Below, one piece after another: positions 45,225-54,084 of a stretch of DNA of 64,000 nt. Location: positions 2,356,001 to 2,420,000 of the forward strand of contig NZ_CP147520.1 of assembly GCF_037201975.1 (NCBI RefSeq). Reading direction: 5' to 3'. The notes beneath the pieces were generated by a model. The model searched no databases, was not told where the DNA came from, and was given only the letters and a program-made list of their open reading frames with translations. Source of the DNA: Streptomyces sp. TG1A-60. Lineage in GTDB: Bacteria > Actinomycetota > Actinomycetes > Streptomycetales > Streptomycetaceae. Numbering within the stretch: the first letter of the stretch is position 1; every line of letters begins with the position of its first letter. Made by a program: the position numbers and the translations under genes.

Positions 45225-45821
45225 TCAGGTGCTGGGCAGTGCCAGCAGGATGTCGGAGTACTTCAGGGCGGCCAGCACCAGCCCGACGAAGCCGACCGAG
45301 ACACCGGCCCAGGCGACGGACTTGATCCAGGGCTTCTGCACCTGGTCGGGGTCGCCGAACGCGGGCCGGACCAGCACGGCGACGCCGACGATCAGCGCGG
45401 CCAGGGCGAAGACGCCGCCCCACAGGGCGGTGGCCTGCCAGGCGTCGCCGTAGACCGCCTGGAGCTGTGTGGCGACGGTCGCGTCGGCGGCGGCCTGCAT
45501 CTCCAGCTGACCGGTGATCTCCTCACGCGCGGAGGCCACGGTGCCGACCCAGCTGCCGGTCAGCGAGACCGTGCCGAGGGCGACGGACACGATGGCGCCG
45601 GCGCCCTGCCCGACACCGGACGGCTCCTTCACCCGGGCCTCGGACAGGCGGTCGCCGTCCTCGACATCAGCCGCGTCGTCGGCCTCGGAAGCCGACGCGA
45701 CGTCGTCCGGCTCGCCTTCGGGGGCCACCGTGTCGGCCTTGGTCACATCCACCATGTCCTCGTCGTTCTTCGCCGCGGCGCCCGTGTCGGCCCCGCTCTC
45801 GTCAGCTGTCTTGGTTCCCAT
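45225..45821 (-). CDS. Two-helix membrane protein of unknown function
   Basis: 198 residues. Residues 1-70 are acidic and disordered (MGTKTADESGADTGAAAKND EDMVDVTK ... EGEPDDVASASEADDAADVE). Two or three hydrophobic segments follow: GAIVSVALGTVSLTGSWVG, TALWGGVFALAALIVGVAVL and SVAWAGVSVGFVGLVLAAL. Between them lies an amphipathic helix AREEITGQLEMQAAADATVA. No catalytic motif is seen. ATG 45821 has GCGAGGT immediately upstream; longer frames lack coding character. It shares the strand with the GNAT and MMPL genes. Confidence 0.8.
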   Translation of the reverse strand: MGTKTADESGADTGAAAKNDEDMVDVTKADTVAPEGEPDDVASASEADDAADVEDGDRLSEARVKEPSGVGQGAGAIVSVALGTVSLTGSWVGTVASAREEITGQLEMQAAADATVATQLQAVYGDAWQATALWGGVFALAALIVGVAVLVRPAFGDPDQVQKPWIKSVAWAGVSVGFVGLVLAALKYSDILLALPST

Positions 45822-45856
45822 ACCTCGCACCGTACGAATGTTGTCTGAGAGTCCTC

Positions 45857-46432
45857 TTAATGATCGCTGTAAGCGCTGCGGGCGCGTGCCGCACGCCATT
45901 CGGGCGCCAGGACGGACCATATCTCCAGGTCGTGCCGGGCCCCTCGGTGCGGATAACTCTCGCGCTGCACACCGTCCCGGGACATTCCGAGCCGCCGGGC
46001 CACGTTCAGGCTCGGCTGGTTGCCCGAGGCCGCGATCCATTCGACCCGGTGGATCCCCCTGGCGTCGACGGCCCAGTCGATGAGGATCCGCACGGCGCGC
46101 GTGACCAGCCCCCGCCCCGTGCCGGCGGGTTCCAGCCAGCAGCCCACCTCGCAGTTGGCGTTCTCCGCGTCGAAGTTGAGGAAGAGGACCCCACCGACGA
46201 GCTTCCCGCCGAGCCAGATGCCGTGCAGGGAGCCGGTGTCGGCGGCGCGCAGGTCGGCGTACCGCTGGAGGACGGCGCGCGCGGACGCGATGTCCGTGGC
46301 GGTCTGGCCGAAGGGGACGTACTGGTTGATGAACTCCCGTCCCCGCTCCAGGTGCGCGAGGAACTCCTCGGCGTGCCAGGGGTCCAGGGGCCGTAGTTCG
46401 GCTCCGTCGTCACCCAGGGATGTCGCGTACAT
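45857..46432 (-). CDS. GNAT acetyltransferase, RimJ/RimL type
   Basis: 191 residues. The GNAT fold is seen in ELRPLDPWHAEEFLAHLERG, GIWLGGKLVGGVLFLNFDAE, ANCEVGCWLEPAGTGRGLVT (acetyl-CoA loop) and RVEWIAASGNQPSLNVARRLGM. RimJ/RimL relatives acetylate N-terminal residues of ribosomal proteins or small amines. ATG 46432 lies 23 bases inside the end of the MMPL gene, so the two are translationally coupled. Confidence 0.9.
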   Translation of the reverse strand: MYATSLGDDGAELRPLDPWHAEEFLAHLERGREFINQYVPFGQTATDIASARAVLQRYADLRAADTGSLHGIWLGGKLVGGVLFLNFDAENANCEVGCWLEPAGTGRGLVTRAVRILIDWAVDARGIHRVEWIAASGNQPSLNVARRLGMSRDGVQRESYPHRGARHDLEIWSVLAPEWRAARARSAYSDH

Positions 46433-48707
46433 CCGGCTGTCGCTCCTTCGCCCGTGCGTCCGTCGCGTCGGCGTTCCCCGCCGGTGCCTGTCCGACGTCC
46501 CCCGCCAGTACGTCCGCCGCCTCGGCGTCCGTCGCGGCGGCCAGCCTCTCATGGGCGGCGCGGCACTCGGGCGGTTCGATGCTGAGGCGGGGCAGTCTGC
46601 GGTCGAGCCAGCCGGGAAGCCACCAGTTGGCGCCGCCGAGCATGTGCATCAGGGCGGGCACGAGGAGCGTGCGGAGGACGAAGGCGTCGAGGGCGACGGC
46701 GGCGGCGAGGGCGATGCCGAACATGGCGATCACGCGGTCGCCGCTGAGGACGAAGGCGAGGAAGACGGAGATCATGATGACCGCCGCGGAGTTGATCACC
46801 CGGCTGGTCTCGGCGAGGCCGATCCGGACCGCGCGCCGGTTGTCACCGGTCTCCAGCCACTCCTCGTACATCCGGCTGACCAGGAAGACCTGGTAGTCCA
46901 TGGAGAGTCCGAAGAGAACGGAGACCATGATCACCGGGAGAAACGGTTCGATGGGCCCGGCCCGGCCGAGGCCCATCAGTTCGCTCCCCCAGCCCCACTG
47001 GAAGACCGCGACGACCACGCCGAACGCGGCGGCGACGGCGGCCACGTTCATCGCGGCGGCCTTTACCGGTATCCCGATCGACCGGAAGGCGAGCAGGAGC
47101 AGCAGACAGCCGAGGCCGATGACGACCCCCACGAACAGCGGCAGCTTGCCGACGATGACGTCCGCGAAGTCGTCGTAGCCGGCGGTCACCCCGCCGACGT
47201 GCAGATCGAGCGACGTGCCCCGCTCGGCGCGCGGCAGCACCTCGTCGCGCAGCCGTTCGACCAGGTCGCTGGTGCGCTCGGACTGCGGGGAGGAGTCCGG
47301 TACGACGGTGAGATAGGCGGTGTCACCGCCGGTGTTGTACGTCACCGGGGTTACCGCCGAGACGCCGTCGGTGGCACTCAGCGCGGTGTCGAGGTTGTCG
47401 AGAGCGAGCTTGTCGGCGGCGCCGTCCACCTCGGTGACCAGGGTCAGCGGCCCGTTCACTCCGGGCCCGAAGCCGTGGGCGAGCAGGTCGTACGCCTGGC
47501 GGGTGGTCGTCGCCCCGGGGTCGTTGCCCTGGTCGGAGGTGCCCAGGCGCAGCCCCAGGGTGGGCAGGGCGAGCAGGGTCATGATGACGAGGGCGATCGC
47601 GCCGAGTTTCTTGGGGTGCCGTTCGACGAAGGCGGACCAGCGGGCGGCGAAGCCCGTGGGCAGCTCGGGCTCCGGCCCGTGCTCCGTCAGTCGGCGGCGT
47701 TCGCGGCGGCTCAGCGCCCGCATGCCGATGAACGACAGCAGGGCGGGCAGCAGCGTGACGGACGCGGCGACGGTCAGGACCACGGTGAGCGAGGCGGCGA
47801 TCGCGACGCCGTTGAGGAAGCCGAGCCGCAGGATCAGCATGCCCAGCAGGGCTATGCACACGGTGGCACCCGCGAACACCACGGCCCGCCCGGTGGTCGC
47901 GACCGCGCTCCGCGCGGCCTCCTCCACCGACAGTCCCCGCTTCAGCCCCCGGCGATGGCGGGTCACGATGAACAACGCGTAGTCGATGCCGACGCCGAGC
48001 CCGATCAGGGTGCCCAGCATGGGCGCGAAGTCGGCCACCGTCATGGTGTGCCCGAGCAGGGTGATCCCCGCGTAGGCGGTGCCGACACCCACCAGGGCGG
48101 TCGCGATCGGCAGCAGACTGGCGGCGAGCGAGCCGAACGCCAGGAAGAGGACCACGGCGGCGACGAGCACGCCGACGATCTCGGCGAGGTGCCCGCCGGA
48201 GGTCTCGGTGAGCCCGATCGCGCTGCCGCCCAGTTCCACCCGGAGCCCGTCGCCCTCGGCGGCCTTCGCTGTGTCGACGACGGCCTCGGCCTGCGCCTTG
48301 TCCACGTCACCGGCCGGCTCGTCGAAGGTCACGGAGGCGTACGCCGTACGCCCGTCCTCGCTGATCCGGCCGGCGCCGGCGCCGTCGTACGGGTCGGTCA
48401 CGGCGGTGACGCCCGGCAGGTCGGCGATCTCGTCGAGGGTCCGGGTCATCGTCTGCTCGACGGCGGCGGCCCGTACGGACCCCTCGCCCGTGTGCCAGAC
48501 GACGGTGGCGCTGTCGCCGCTGATGCCGGGGAAGCCCTCGCTCAGGAGGTCGGTGGCGCGGCTGGACTCGGTTCCGGGGGTCTTGTAGTCGTTCGAGTAC
48601 GCGGCTCCCGCGGCGGCGGCGCCTGCGGCCGTGCCGGCGAAGGCGAGAAGCCACAGAAGGACGGTGACGAGACGGCGCTGGACACACCAGCGGGCGAGGG
48701 CTGCCAC
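46410..48707 (-). CDS. MMPL-family RND transporter
   Basis: 765 residues with the 12-helix MMPL layout: helix 1, a large outer loop (SNDYKTPGTESSRATDLLSEGF), five helices with GLGVGIDYALFIVTRHRRGL, a second half with an outer loop (LGTSDQGNDPGATTTRQAYDL) and FGLSMDYQVFLVSRMYEEWL. The paired GIDYAL/SMDYQV motifs carry the proton-relay Asp-Tyr residues of MmpL3-like exporters. It probably exports a lipid or drug-like molecule. GTG 48707 (Val-Ala-Ala-Leu-Ala-Arg-Trp) has GGGAG nine bases upstream. The C-terminus (AAHERLAAATDAEAADVLAG...) is polar. Confidence 0.92.
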   Translation of the reverse strand: MAALARWCVQRRLVTVLLWLLAFAGTAAGAAAAGAAYSNDYKTPGTESSRATDLLSEGFPGISGDSATVVWHTGEGSVRAAAVEQTMTRTLDEIADLPGVTAVTDPYDGAGAGRISEDGRTAYASVTFDEPAGDVDKAQAEAVVDTAKAAEGDGLRVELGGSAIGLTETSGGHLAEIVGVLVAAVVLFLAFGSLAASLLPIATALVGVGTAYAGITLLGHTMTVADFAPMLGTLIGLGVGIDYALFIVTRHRRGLKRGLSVEEAARSAVATTGRAVVFAGATVCIALLGMLILRLGFLNGVAIAASLTVVLTVAASVTLLPALLSFIGMRALSRRERRRLTEHGPEPELPTGFAARWSAFVERHPKKLGAIALVIMTLLALPTLGLRLGTSDQGNDPGATTTRQAYDLLAHGFGPGVNGPLTLVTEVDGAADKLALDNLDTALSATDGVSAVTPVTYNTGGDTAYLTVVPDSSPQSERTSDLVERLRDEVLPRAERGTSLDLHVGGVTAGYDDFADVIVGKLPLFVGVVIGLGCLLLLLAFRSIGIPVKAAAMNVAAVAAAFGVVVAVFQWGWGSELMGLGRAGPIEPFLPVIMVSVLFGLSMDYQVFLVSRMYEEWLETGDNRRAVRIGLAETSRVINSAAVIMISVFLAFVLSGDRVIAMFGIALAAAVALDAFVLRTLLVPALMHMLGGANWWLPGWLDRRLPRLSIEPPECRAAHERLAAATDAEAADVLAGDVGQAPAGNADATDARAKERQPDVRDIPG

Positions 48708-48900
48708 GAAACGTGCTCCCAGGGGGACTTTTCTGGATCTTTGACCGGGAGCAGTCGTCCTTGAACTGAACAGCCCGCAAAGAACGCATGAGCAAGGCAA
48801 AGCCACTCTGGCAGGCGCACGAGATCATTTGTCATATTCGTGGGCTTGTTCACAACAGGGGGAGACAGCTCGCGGGACGGTCAGGTGAACGCTGTCGCCC

Positions 48901-49145
48901 TCAGTCGAACCGGTCCCCCAGCGCCACCACCACCCCCGCGATCAGCAGCCACAGCGCTCGCCGGGTGCGTCTGCGTGAACCCAGTACGGCGTGCGCCCGC
49001 GCAGACGACCGCTCCGCAGGCGTACGCCGCCCAGACGCGTGCCGGTGCGGTGCGGGTGAGGCGGAGCAGTGCCGCGGCCAGCCCTGCCAGGGTCAGCGCG
49101 GCGCCCGTGCCCGCAGCCGTCCAGCGGGCCCGCTGGCGCGGTCAT
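48901..49145 (-). pseudogene. Broken small membrane protein gene
   Basis: On the minus strand ATG 49145 reads MTAPAG. A second frame carries RWTAAGTGAALTLAGLAAALL, then RLTRTAPARVWAAYACGAVVCAGA, and a third ends VLGSRRRTRRALWLLIAGVV VALGDRFD at the TGA 48901-48903. The pieces make a coherent ~80-residue protein with three hydrophobic segments and Streptomyces codon bias, but it needs two frame changes. The rest of 48708-49334 shows no gene; the methyltransferase promoter must lie there. Confidence 0.55.
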
Positions 49146-49334
49146 GGCCGAGGCGGTAGCCCGTCGAGGGAAAACCGGGTGCGGGGCCGACGTTCCGGCT
49201 GTTAGCGTCCGCTGGTCCGAGGAACGCCCCGTGGCGCCCCGCCGCCCGGCCGAAGCAGGTGCATTGTTTGACGGTCCGACCGAGCTCCGACGCATCCCCT
49301 TTCTTCCTCAAGGACTCAAGGAGCCCGTTCACCG

Positions 49335-50138
49335 ATGCCGGACATCACTTCCCGGACCTCGAACGCCCCCCTCACTGACCGCGCCAGCCACCCCCGCTAC
49401 CCGCGCAGCAACCGCTACGACGCCCGCTGGACCATCGAGAACCAGATGGGCCCGCACGCGCTGTGGCTGCTGGAGTGGCTGGCCCCGGCGCTCGGCCTGG
49501 AGGAGCTGCGCCCCGGCGCTCGCGTCCTCGACCTCGGCTGCGGTCGCGCCATGACGTCCGTCTTCCTCGCCAAGGAGTACGACGTCCAGGTCACCGCCGC
49601 CGACCTGTGGGTCAGGCCCGACGAGAACGCGGCCCGTATCACCGAGGCCGGCGTCGCGGACCGCGTCCTGCCCGTGTTCGCCGAGGCGCACGACCTGCCG
49701 TTCGGCGAGGGCAGCTTCGACGCGGTCGTCTCCGTCGACGCGTACCAGTACTTCGGCACCAGCGACCTGTACCTGCCCACGCTGACCGGGCTGCTGAAGC
49801 CGGGCGGGCGGATCGGGGTCGTCGTACCGGCGCTGCGCGAGGAGATCGACGGCACCGAGCCGCCGGAGCACCTCAAGCCGCACTGGGAGCCGGATTTCTG
49901 GTGCTTCCACACGGCCGCCTGGTGGCGGCGTCACTGGACCCGCGGCGGGGCCGTGGAGGTCGAGACGGCCGACTGGCTGGAGGACGGCTGGCACGACTGG
50001 CTGCGGTGGTGCGAGGTCGTGGCCGAGGAGAACACGGACGAGTTCCACATCCGGATGGCCGGCCGGTGCGCCGAGATGCTGCGCCTCGACCAGGGCGGCA
50101 CGCTGGGATTCGTGCGGGTCGTGGGGCGCCGGATCTGA
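49335..50138 (+). CDS. SAM-dependent methyltransferase
   Basis: 267 residues, class I methyltransferase. Motif I is VLDLGCGRAMTSVFLAKEYD (about 65-84), the acidic loop is TAADLWV, motif II SFDAVVSVDAYQYFG and motif III LLKPGGRIGVVVPAL. The long C-terminal part is Trp-rich (HWEPDFWCFHTAAWWRRHW and DGWHDWLRWCEVV). Substrate unknown. ATG 49335 follows AAGGAG at about 12 bases. The gene is single and converges on gatB, sharing the hairpin at 50155-50202. Confidence 0.9.
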   Translation: MPDITSRTSNAPLTDRASHPRYPRSNRYDARWTIENQMGPHALWLLEWLAPALGLEELRPGARVLDLGCGRAMTSVFLAKEYDVQVTAADLWVRPDENAARITEAGVADRVLPVFAEAHDLPFGEGSFDAVVSVDAYQYFGTSDLYLPTLTGLLKPGGRIGVVVPALREEIDGTEPPEHLKPHWEPDFWCFHTAAWWRRHWTRGGAVEVETADWLEDGWHDWLRWCEVVAEENTDEFHIRMAGRCAEMLRLDQGGTLGFVRVVGRRI

Positions 50139-50154
50139 TCCGGAGCCACTGATC

Positions 50155-50202
50155 ACACTCCGAGGGGGATGCGCCGGGACCGGCACATCCCCCTCGGAGT
50201 GT
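50155..50202. terminator. Bidirectional terminator between the methyltransferase gene and gatB
   Basis: 17-bp perfect stem ACACTCCGAGGGGGATG (50155-50171) / CATCCCCCTCGGAGTGT (50186-50202), 14-base loop, between convergent stops at 50138 and 50211. Confidence 0.9.
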
Positions 50203-50210
50203 CGCAGGGC

Positions 50211-51725
50211 TCAGCCCTCGCTGACGCCCAGCTTCTCCAGGATCAGCTCCTTGACGCGAGCCGCGTCCGCCTGCCCCCGCGTGGCCTTCATGACGGCGCC
50301 GACCAGGGCACCGGCCGCCGCCACCTTGCCGCCGCGGATCTTGTCCGCGATGGCCGGGTTGCCGGCGATGGCGTCCTCGACGGCGGTGGTCAGGGCGCCC
50401 TCATCGGAGACGACCTTCAGACCGCGCTTGTCGACGACCTCGTCCGGGGTGCCTTCGCCCGCGAGGACGCCTTCGATGACCTGGCGCGCCAGCTTGTCGT
50501 TCAGGTCGCCGGACGCGACCAGTGCGGTGACCCGGGCGACCTGCTCCGGAGTGATCGCCAACTCGTCGAGCGCCTTGCCCGACTCGTTGGCGCTGCGGGC
50601 CAGCTCACCCATCCACCACTTGCGGGCGGAGGCGGCGTCCGCGCCGGCCTCGATGGTGGCGACGATCGGCTCCAGCGCACCGGCGTTGAGGATCGCCTGC
50701 ATGTCGGTGGCGCTGATGCCCCACTCCTCGCGGAGCCGGTTGCGGCGGACCAGCGGCAGCTCGGGCAGCGCGGACCGGATCTCCTCGACCCACTCCCGCG
50801 AGGGGGCCACCGGCACCAGGTCCGGCTCGGGGAAGTACCGGTAGTCCTCGGCCTCCTCCTTCACCCGGCCCGAGGTCGTCGACCCCGTGTCCTCGTGGAA
50901 GTGCCGGGTCTCCTGGACGATCGTCCCGCCATCGCCGAGGACGGCCGCGTGGCGCTGGATCTCGAAACGGGCCGCGCGCTCCACGGACCGCAGCGAGTTC
51001 ACGTTCTTCGTCTCGGAACGCGTGCCGAACTTCTCGCGGCCGTGCGGGCGCAGCGACAGGTTCACGTCGCAGCGCATCTGCCCCATCTCCATGCGGGCTT
51101 CCGAGACACCGAGCGCCTTGATCACCTCGCGCAGCTCGCGGACGTACGCCTTGGCGACCTCCGGTGCGCGTTCCCCGGCTCCGACGATCGGCTTGGTGAC
51201 GATCTCGATGAGCGGGATGCCCGCGCGGTTGTAGTCGAGCAGCGAGTGCGAGGCGCCGTGGATGCGGCCGGTGGCACCGCCGACGTGCGTCGACTTGCCG
51301 GTGTCCTCCTCCATGTGGGCGCGCTCGATCTCCACGCGGAAGGTCTCGCCGTCCTCCAGCTGTACGTCGAGGTAGCCGTTGAAGGCGATGGGCTCGTCGT
51401 ACTGGGAGGTCTGGAAGTTCTTCGGCATGTCCGGATAGAAGTAGTTCTTCCGGGCGAAGCGGCACCACTCGGCGATCTCGCAGTTCAGCGCGAGACCGAT
51501 CCTGATCGCGGACTCGACGCCGATCGCGTTGACGACCGGGAGCGCGCCGGGCAGGCCGAGGCAGGTGGGGCAGGTCTGCGTGTTGGCGTCCTGACCGAGT
51601 TCGGTGGAACAGCCGCAGAACATCTTGGTCCTGGTGCCGAGTTCGACATGGACCTCAAGGCCCATGACGGGGTCGTACGACGCCAGCGCGTCCTCGTACG
51701 AGACCAGGTCGGTCGTGGTGGTCAC
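50211..51725 (-). CDS. gatB: Asp-tRNA(Asn)/Glu-tRNA(Gln) amidotransferase subunit B
   Basis: 504 residues, full length. The kinase-like cradle has [20 protein letters not shown] and the Cys pairs FCGC...[13 protein letters not shown] that bind zinc. [36 protein letters not shown] and the GatB/YqeY tail domain (from DMQAILNAG to the end, LEKLGVSEG) are present. It phosphorylates and amidates misacylated tRNA with ammonia from GatA. GTG 51725 ([20 protein letters not shown]). Last gene of gatC-gatA-orf80-gatB. Confidence 0.97.
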   Translation of the reverse strand: MTTTTDLVSYEDALASYDPVMGLEVHVELGTRTKMFCGCSTELGQDANTQTCPTCLGLPGALPVVNAIGVESAIRIGLALNCEIAEWCRFARKNYFYPDMPKNFQTSQYDEPIAFNGYLDVQLEDGETFRVEIERAHMEEDTGKSTHVGGATGRIHGASHSLLDYNRAGIPLIEIVTKPIVGAGERAPEVAKAYVRELREVIKALGVSEARMEMGQMRCDVNLSLRPHGREKFGTRSETKNVNSLRSVERAARFEIQRHAAVLGDGGTIVQETRHFHEDTGSTTSGRVKEEAEDYRYFPEPDLVPVAPSREWVEEIRSALPELPLVRRNRLREEWGISATDMQAILNAGALEPIVATIEAGADAASARKWWMGELARSANESGKALDELAITPEQVARVTALVASGDLNDKLARQVIEGVLAGEGTPDEVVDKRGLKVVSDEGALTTAVEDAIAGNPAIADKIRGGKVAAAGALVGAVMKATRGQADAARVKELILEKLGVSEG

Positions 51726-51741
51726 GGTGGAAACTTCCCTC

Positions 51742-51984
51742 TCAGCCCAGCAGGACGTCGTCGTCGCCCAGCCGCTTCAGTTCGCGGTACAGGATGGCGA
51801 GGCCGGTGACGATGCCGACGGCGGCCACCGTCGCGTCGAGCAGCCGCAGGGTGTCCTCGTCGGCGCGGGCCTTCTTGATCCGCTTGGCGACACCCCACGC
51901 GCCGAAGGCGGTGGTGGCGATGGACACGTACGTGCCGGACTTGGACCTCTGGAAATCCTTGGCCTTGGACAGTGCGTTGGTCAC
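51742..51984 (-). CDS. 80-residue membrane protein inside the gat operon
   Basis: GTG 51984 overlaps the gatA stop by four bases (GTGA). The sequence is [40 protein letters not shown]..., with hydrophobic stretches at about 18-33 and 50-65 and a charged end [15 protein letters not shown]. It ends 16 bases before gatB. I recall the same arrangement in S. coelicolor (a small protein between gatA and gatB). Its role is unknown; its tight coupling suggests a link to tRNA amidation or simply co-expression. Confidence 0.85.
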   Translation of the reverse strand: MTNALSKAKDFQRSKSGTYVSIATTAFGAWGVAKRIKKARADEDTLRLLDATVAAVGIVTGLAILYRELKRLGDDDVLLG

Positions 51985-53477
51985 AGTGACGGAGCCTCCT
52001 CCAGGAGCGGGTGCCCCCACTTTTCCACGAAGGCGGCCTCGACGGCGGCGCCGACCTTGTAAAGGCGGTCGTCCTTCAGTGCCGGGGCGATGATCTGCAG
52101 TCCGACCGGCAGCCCGTCCTCCGGCGCGAGACCGCAGGGCAGGGACATCGCGGCGTTGCCCGCGAGGTTGGTCGGGATGGTGCACAGGTCCGCGAGGTAC
52201 ATCGCCATCGGGTCGTCGGCGCGCTCGCCGATCGGGAAGGCGGTGGTGGGCGTGGTCGGCGAGACGATGACGTCGACCTTCTCGAACGACTTCTCGAAGT
52301 CCCGCGTGATGAGCGTACGGACCTTCTGGGCGGAGCCGTAGTACGCGTCGTAGTAGCCGGAGCTGAGCGCGTACGTGCCGAGCATGATGCGGCGCTTCAC
52401 CTCGGGGCCGAAGCCCGCCTCACGGGTGAGGGAGGTGACCTCCTCGGCGGAGTGCGTGCCGTCGTCGCCGGTTCGCAGGCCGTAGCGCAGGCCGTCGAAG
52501 CGGGCGAGGTTCGAGGAACACTCGCTGGGCGCGATCAGGTAGTACGCCGCCAGCGCCAGGTCGAAGGACGGGCAGTCCAGCTCGACGATCTCGGCGCCCA
52601 GCTCCCTCAACAGCTCGACCGACTCGTCGAACCGCTGGACGACGCCGGCCTGGTAGCCCTCACCGCGGAACTGCTTGACGACACCCACCCGCATCCCGGC
52701 GACACTGCCGTTGCGCGCGGCCTCGACGACCGGCGGCACGGGAGCGTCGACGGAGGTGGAGTCCAGCGGGTCGTGCCCGGCGATGACCTCGTGCAGCAGC
52801 GCCGCGTCCAGGACCGTACGGGCGCAGGGGCCGCCCTGGTCGAGGGAGGACGAGAAGGCGACCATGCCGTACCGGGAGACCGCGCCGTACGTCGGCTTCA
52901 CACCGACCGTGCCGGTGACGGCGGCCGGCTGACGGATCGAACCGCCGGTGTCGGTGCCGATGGCGAGGGGCGCCTGGTAGGAGGCGAGGGAGGCGGAGGA
53001 ACCGCCGCCGGAGCCGCCCGGGACGCGGGTGAGGTCCCACGGGTTCCCGGTCGGGCCATAGGCGCTGTTCTCGGTCGAGGACCCCATGGCGAACTCGTCC
53101 ATGTTGGTCTTGCCGAGGATGACGACGTCGGCGTCCTTCAGCCGCTTGGTGAGGGTGGCGTCGTACGGCGGGATCCACCCTTCGAGGATCTTCGATCCCA
53201 CGGTGGTCGGGACCCCCATGGTGGTGAAGATGTCCTTGAGCGCGAGGGGCACGCCGGCGAGCGGCCCGAGCTTCTCGCCCTTGGCCTTCTTCTCGTCGAC
53301 GGCACGGGCCTGGGCGAGGGCACCCTCGCGGTCGACGTGCAGGAAGGCGTGCACCTTCTCGTCGACGGCCTCGATCCGGGCCAGGTGGGCCTCGGTGACC
53401 TGTACGGCGGTGAGCTCGCCGGCGGCGATCTTCGCGGCGATCTCCGCCGCGGTGAGCTTGATGATGCTGTCGGTCAT
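51981..53477 (-). CDS. gatA: Asp-tRNA(Asn)/Glu-tRNA(Gln) amidotransferase subunit A (amidase)
   Basis: 498 residues, amidase-signature enzyme that releases ammonia from glutamine. The triad is visible as Lys in [12 protein letters not shown] (~81), cis-Ser in [14 protein letters not shown] and nucleophile Ser in [13 protein letters not shown] (~180). [18 protein letters not shown] and [11 protein letters not shown] complete the family pattern. ATG 53477 is 7 bases after gatC. Confidence 0.97.
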   Translation of the reverse strand: MTDSIIKLTAAEIAAKIAAGELTAVQVTEAHLARIEAVDEKVHAFLHVDREGALAQARAVDEKKAKGEKLGPLAGVPLALKDIFTTMGVPTTVGSKILEGWIPPYDATLTKRLKDADVVILGKTNMDEFAMGSSTENSAYGPTGNPWDLTRVPGGSGGGSSASLASYQAPLAIGTDTGGSIRQPAAVTGTVGVKPTYGAVSRYGMVAFSSSLDQGGPCARTVLDAALLHEVIAGHDPLDSTSVDAPVPPVVEAARNGSVAGMRVGVVKQFRGEGYQAGVVQRFDESVELLRELGAEIVELDCPSFDLALAAYYLIAPSECSSNLARFDGLRYGLRTGDDGTHSAEEVTSLTREAGFGPEVKRRIMLGTYALSSGYYDAYYGSAQKVRTLITRDFEKSFEKVDVIVSPTTPTTAFPIGERADDPMAMYLADLCTIPTNLAGNAAMSLPCGLAPEDGLPVGLQIIAPALKDDRLYKVGAAVEAAFVEKWGHPLLEEAPSL

Positions 53478-53484
53478 GACGTGA

Positions 53485-53781
53485 TCAGTCCTCCCCCAGG
53501 ATCTGCGGCACCTTGAAACGCTGCTGCTCCTGGGCCGGGGCGGCGGAAAGCGCCTGCTCGGGGGTGAGCGACGGACGGACCTCGTCCGCGCGCATGACGT
53601 TCGTCAGCGGCAGCGGGTGCGAGGTCGGCGGTACATCTTGGTCGGCGACCTCGCTGACGCGGGCGACCGCGCCGATGATGTCGTCCAGCTGGCCCGCGAA
53701 GTGTTCGAGCTCTTCGGGCTTCAGCTCCAGACGCGCCAGCCGTGCGAGGTGGGCGACCTCCTCGCGCGTGATGCCAGGCAT
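53485..53781 (-). CDS. gatC: Asp-tRNA(Asn)/Glu-tRNA(Gln) amidotransferase subunit C
   Basis: 98 residues, [20 protein letters not shown]...[20 protein letters not shown] and the C-terminal [20 protein letters not shown], the standard GatC that clasps GatA and GatB. ATG 53781 has GAGGAT eight bases upstream. First gene of the gat operon. Confidence 0.96.
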   Translation of the reverse strand: MPGITREEVAHLARLARLELKPEELEHFAGQLDDIIGAVARVSEVADQDVPPTSHPLPLTNVMRADEVRPSLTPEQALSAAPAQEQQRFKVPQILGED

Positions 53782-54084
53782 GCAGCGATCCTCTGGGGTG
53801 AGTGTGTGTGGTTTGGCGCCAATCCTATGGGGCGCGCGCCGCTGCCCGTGCACGGGTTTCGCCGCCGCGCGCGGGCGGCGGCGCTGAGCCGGGCGCCTCG
53901 GAGCCCGGGAGGCGGAGGTGTTTGGGCGGGTACGGGTGGGTGGGGAGTGGTCGCGTGGTTCCCCGCGCCCCCTGAAAAGCCTGAAAATCAGGGGCCGCGC
54001 CCCGTGCCGGTGACAGCCGCACGCGCTCGCGGTCGGACCGGGCGGCTGCGGCTGCGGCTGCGGCTGCGGCTGCGGCGGGAAGGA
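53782..54084. other. Intergenic region between gatC and rmdB with repeats
   Basis: 303 bases without a gene: the gatC promoter side, a partial copy of the dispersed repeat (GGTTCCCCGCGCCCCCTGA near 53955-53975 with TCAGGGG at 53989), and the hexamer array at 54043-54072. Confidence 0.6.
54043..54072. repeat. Five tandem CGGCTG hexamers
   Basis: CGGCTG x5 followed by CGGCGG, 12 bases from the rmdB stop codon, outside any gene. Possible slippage site. Confidence 0.85.
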
